DNA from: Akkermansiaceae bacterium
GTDB lineage: Bacteria > Verrucomicrobiota > Verrucomicrobiia > Verrucomicrobiales > Akkermansiaceae
Reading direction: 5' to 3'
NCBI GenBank assembly: GCA_023301645.1
Contig: JALZUH010000104.1
Span: forward strand, 1 to 7,152
Length of the DNA stretch: 7,152 nucleotides
Shown: positions 5,961 through 7,152 of the stretch, piece by piece
Position numbering within the stretch: the first letter of the stretch is position 1
Layout of the letters: every line of letters starts with the position of its first letter
Position numbers and translations under genes: made by a program
Notes under the pieces: model-generated
The model's input: the letters and a program-made list of their open reading frames with translations, nothing else
Told to the model about the DNA's origin: nothing
Databases searched by the model: none

Positions 5961-7152
5961 ATGAGGTCGTCAGTAGTTGATAAAGAATCAATGATCTGTA
6001 AAGAGCCTCTTATTGTTAAGATAGTATATAGCCTACTTATTCTCAGCCTGCACTGGGGAAGCATCGAAGTCCAAGCGGGCGTCACAGCTGGCTCGAAAGA
6101 ACTAGGTGCTGTATGGATGATAGGTGATTCTATCACTCAGGGTAATGCCGATGGCGATGAAAAGAGCTCACCTAGAAAAGCCCTCTATGACCTATTGATC
6201 AATGGTGGCTATCACTTCAGCTTCACAGGCCATCACGATAGAAACCTAGATGGACTTCCAACCAAAGGAGGGGGTGTTTTGACGAAACTTTACCAATACC
6301 ACTCTGGCATATCAGGCATTCGTATTGGTGAAATAGGGGGTGATAGAGGTTTTGCAACAAGGCTTGAAAAAATTTGGCAAACAGGGCGTTTGGCAAAAGT
6401 GAAGCCTAATGTGATCCTTATCATGCTAGGAACTAATGACGTCACAAATCCAATAGGCGCAACAGGGCGTCTTAAAAAGCTTGTTGAAGCAATCTATAGC
6501 TTACCTGATCTAGGTAACCCAACCGTTTTGCTAGCAACTATTCCACCTAATGGCAGAGTGGGAGAGAGACATCTCAACGATCAACGCTTTGTCCAAACCT
6601 TCAATCAAGCAGTGCCTGAAATCGTTACTTTCTATGACAATGCAGGCAAAGATATTCACCTTGTTGATCAGTTCACCCCGCTTAGTGAAAATTTCAAAGC
6701 TAGCATGCGAGCGGATAAGCTCCACCCCAATGGACTTGGTAACCAAACCATGGCAAAGCAATGGTATCGCGCTATAGAAGAGTTAGTGGGATTAAAGCAG
6801 GCAAAGAATCAGAAAGAAGCTGGCAATATGCCTGAACTCCCTGGTGAGAAAACTGACTTTCATGGCTTTGCCCAATATAAGCTAAAGACCAGCCAAGGGG
6901 AAATATCCATTGTCTGCCCTGCCAAACCTGCTGCTGGTAATCCTTGGTTATGGCGTAGTATCTTCTGGGGCAAAAGCTCCAACGCCATCAAACGCGTCAC
7001 CAATGGCGATATAACACTGCTCAAAGAAGGCTATCATGTCGTGATCGCACCCGGTGATGTTTCAGGGCATCCTAGCGGTAATGCTAAAATTGATGCAGCC
7101 TACAAACTGTTAACTGAAGAATATGGCTTCGCCAAAAAACTATCAATGGCAT
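5961..7152 (+). CDS. Secreted SGNH/GDSL esterase fused to an alpha/beta-hydrolase domain, 3' end cut by window edge
   Basis: The frame is open from 5961 to the window end, giving 397 residues with no stop. The N-terminus is a signal peptide: hydrophobic IVYSLLILSLHWG, then VQA with cleavage expected before Gly40. The SGNH hydrolase domain follows: block I VWMIGDSITQG (51-61, nucleophile Ser57), block III MLGTND (155-160, Asn159) and block V ADKLHPNGLG (251-260, catalytic Asp252 and His255). After a charged linker (about 279-300) a second domain begins, with VCPAKPAAGNPWLWRS (318-333) and LLKEGYHVVIAPGDVSG, as in alpha/beta hydrolases. Its nucleophile serine should lie just right of the window, after KKLSMA. 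Both domains suggest a secreted ester hydrolase, perhaps acting on acylated polysaccharides; the substrate is not visible. ATG 5991 or GTG 5931 are alternative starts. It follows the dGTPase gene by 34 bases and may be read through from it. Confidence 0.88.
   Translation, partial: MRSSVVDKESMICKEPLIVKIVYSLLILSLHWGSIEVQAGVTAGSKELGAVWMIGDSITQGNADGDEKSSPRKALYDLLINGGYHFSFTGHHDRNLDGLPTKGGGVLTKLYQYHSGISGIRIGEIGGDRGFATRLEKIWQTGRLAKVKPNVILIMLGTNDVTNPIGATGRLKKLVEAIYSLPDLGNPTVLLATIPPNGRVGERHLNDQRFVQTFNQAVPEIVTFYDNAGKDIHLVDQFTPLSENFKASMRADKLHPNGLGNQTMAKQWYRAIEELVGLKQAKNQKEAGNMPELPGEKTDFHGFAQYKLKTSQGEISIVCPAKPAAGNPWLWRSIFWGKSSNAIKRVTNGDITLLKEGYHVVIAPGDVSGHPSGNAKIDAAYKLLTEEYGFAKKLSMA
5991..6077 (+). other. 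Sec signal peptide core of the SGNH esterase
   Basis: From Met11 (ATG 5991) the segment has a basic n-region (MICKEPLIVK), a hydrophobic core (IVYSLLILSLHWG) and a c-region ending V-Q-A at 6075-6077, a good signal peptidase I site. A start at 5991 would give a 29-residue signal peptide of classic size; a start at 5961 adds ten residues to the n-region. Confidence 0.7.
6861..7152 (+). other. Partial alpha/beta-hydrolase domain of the esterase
   Basis: Residues about 301-397 show the early part of an alpha/beta-hydrolase fold: a strand with the oxyanion-type loop (PAKPAAGNPWLWRS), a helix with FWGKSSNA, the strand GYHVVIAPG and the helix DAAYKLLTEEYGFAKKLSMA. In related hydrolases this helix leads straight into the nucleophile elbow (G-x-S-x-G). 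That motif is not in the window, so activity of this domain cannot be judged. Confidence 0.65.

Noticed and set aside
6550..6777. 75-codon + strand frame inside the esterase gene
   Set aside because: It overlaps the SGNH domain in another frame; the esterase frame carries the conserved block V motif through the same bases.
1..7152. Phage defence island, CRISPR array or mobile element
   Set aside because: No repeats, transposase, integrase or nuclease genes are present. The HD enzyme is a dNTPase, a family that includes some antiphage members, but it has housekeeping-type motifs and no defence neighbours.

Overview
The window reads as ordinary chromosomal DNA of a Gram-negative bacterium with roughly balanced base composition. 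All genes found are on the + strand. The lipoprotein signal in the second gene argues for a Gram-negative envelope. A member of the PVC group, possibly Verrucomicrobiota, is my best guess. It rests on the secreted two-domain SGNH plus alpha/beta hydrolase, the style of the dGTPase, and the frequent lack of Shine-Dalgarno sequences. It is an inference, not something the sequence proves.

Positions 1-4550 hold a four-gene cassette: a DUF4129 membrane protein (cut by the left edge), a DUF4350 lipoprotein/membrane protein, a MoxR-type AAA+ ATPase and a DUF58 membrane protein. The genes overlap by 4 bases or are separated by 15-18 bases, so they are almost certainly one transcript. MoxR-DUF58 cassettes of this kind are widespread. 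MoxR ATPases are thought to act as chaperones that remodel or activate partners with von Willebrand factor A-like folds. Here the natural partner is DUF58, with DUF4129 and DUF4350 as membrane and periplasmic subunits. The biochemical job of the set is unknown. Known data from related operons point to envelope integrity and stress. The cassette probably continues left of the window.

After a 92-base gap with a possible promoter, 4643-5926 encodes a complete dGTPase-family HD phosphohydrolase that breaks down deoxynucleoside triphosphates. It has no obvious link to the cassette.

From about 5961 to the right edge runs an open gene with no stop. It encodes a secreted protein with a signal peptide, an SGNH (GDSL) esterase domain and the beginning of an alpha/beta-hydrolase domain. 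The second catalytic centre would lie just past the window end. It looks like a secreted esterase, plausibly for carbohydrate esters.

G strongly exceeds C on the + strand through the cassette and the start of the dGTPase gene. The bias fades to parity inside that gene and reverses in the esterase gene. I found no RNA genes, CRISPR arrays, insertion sequences or integrase genes. The least understood system here is the MoxR/DUF58/DUF4129/DUF4350 cassette, whose DUF4350 member carries two unusual acidic low-complexity stretches.
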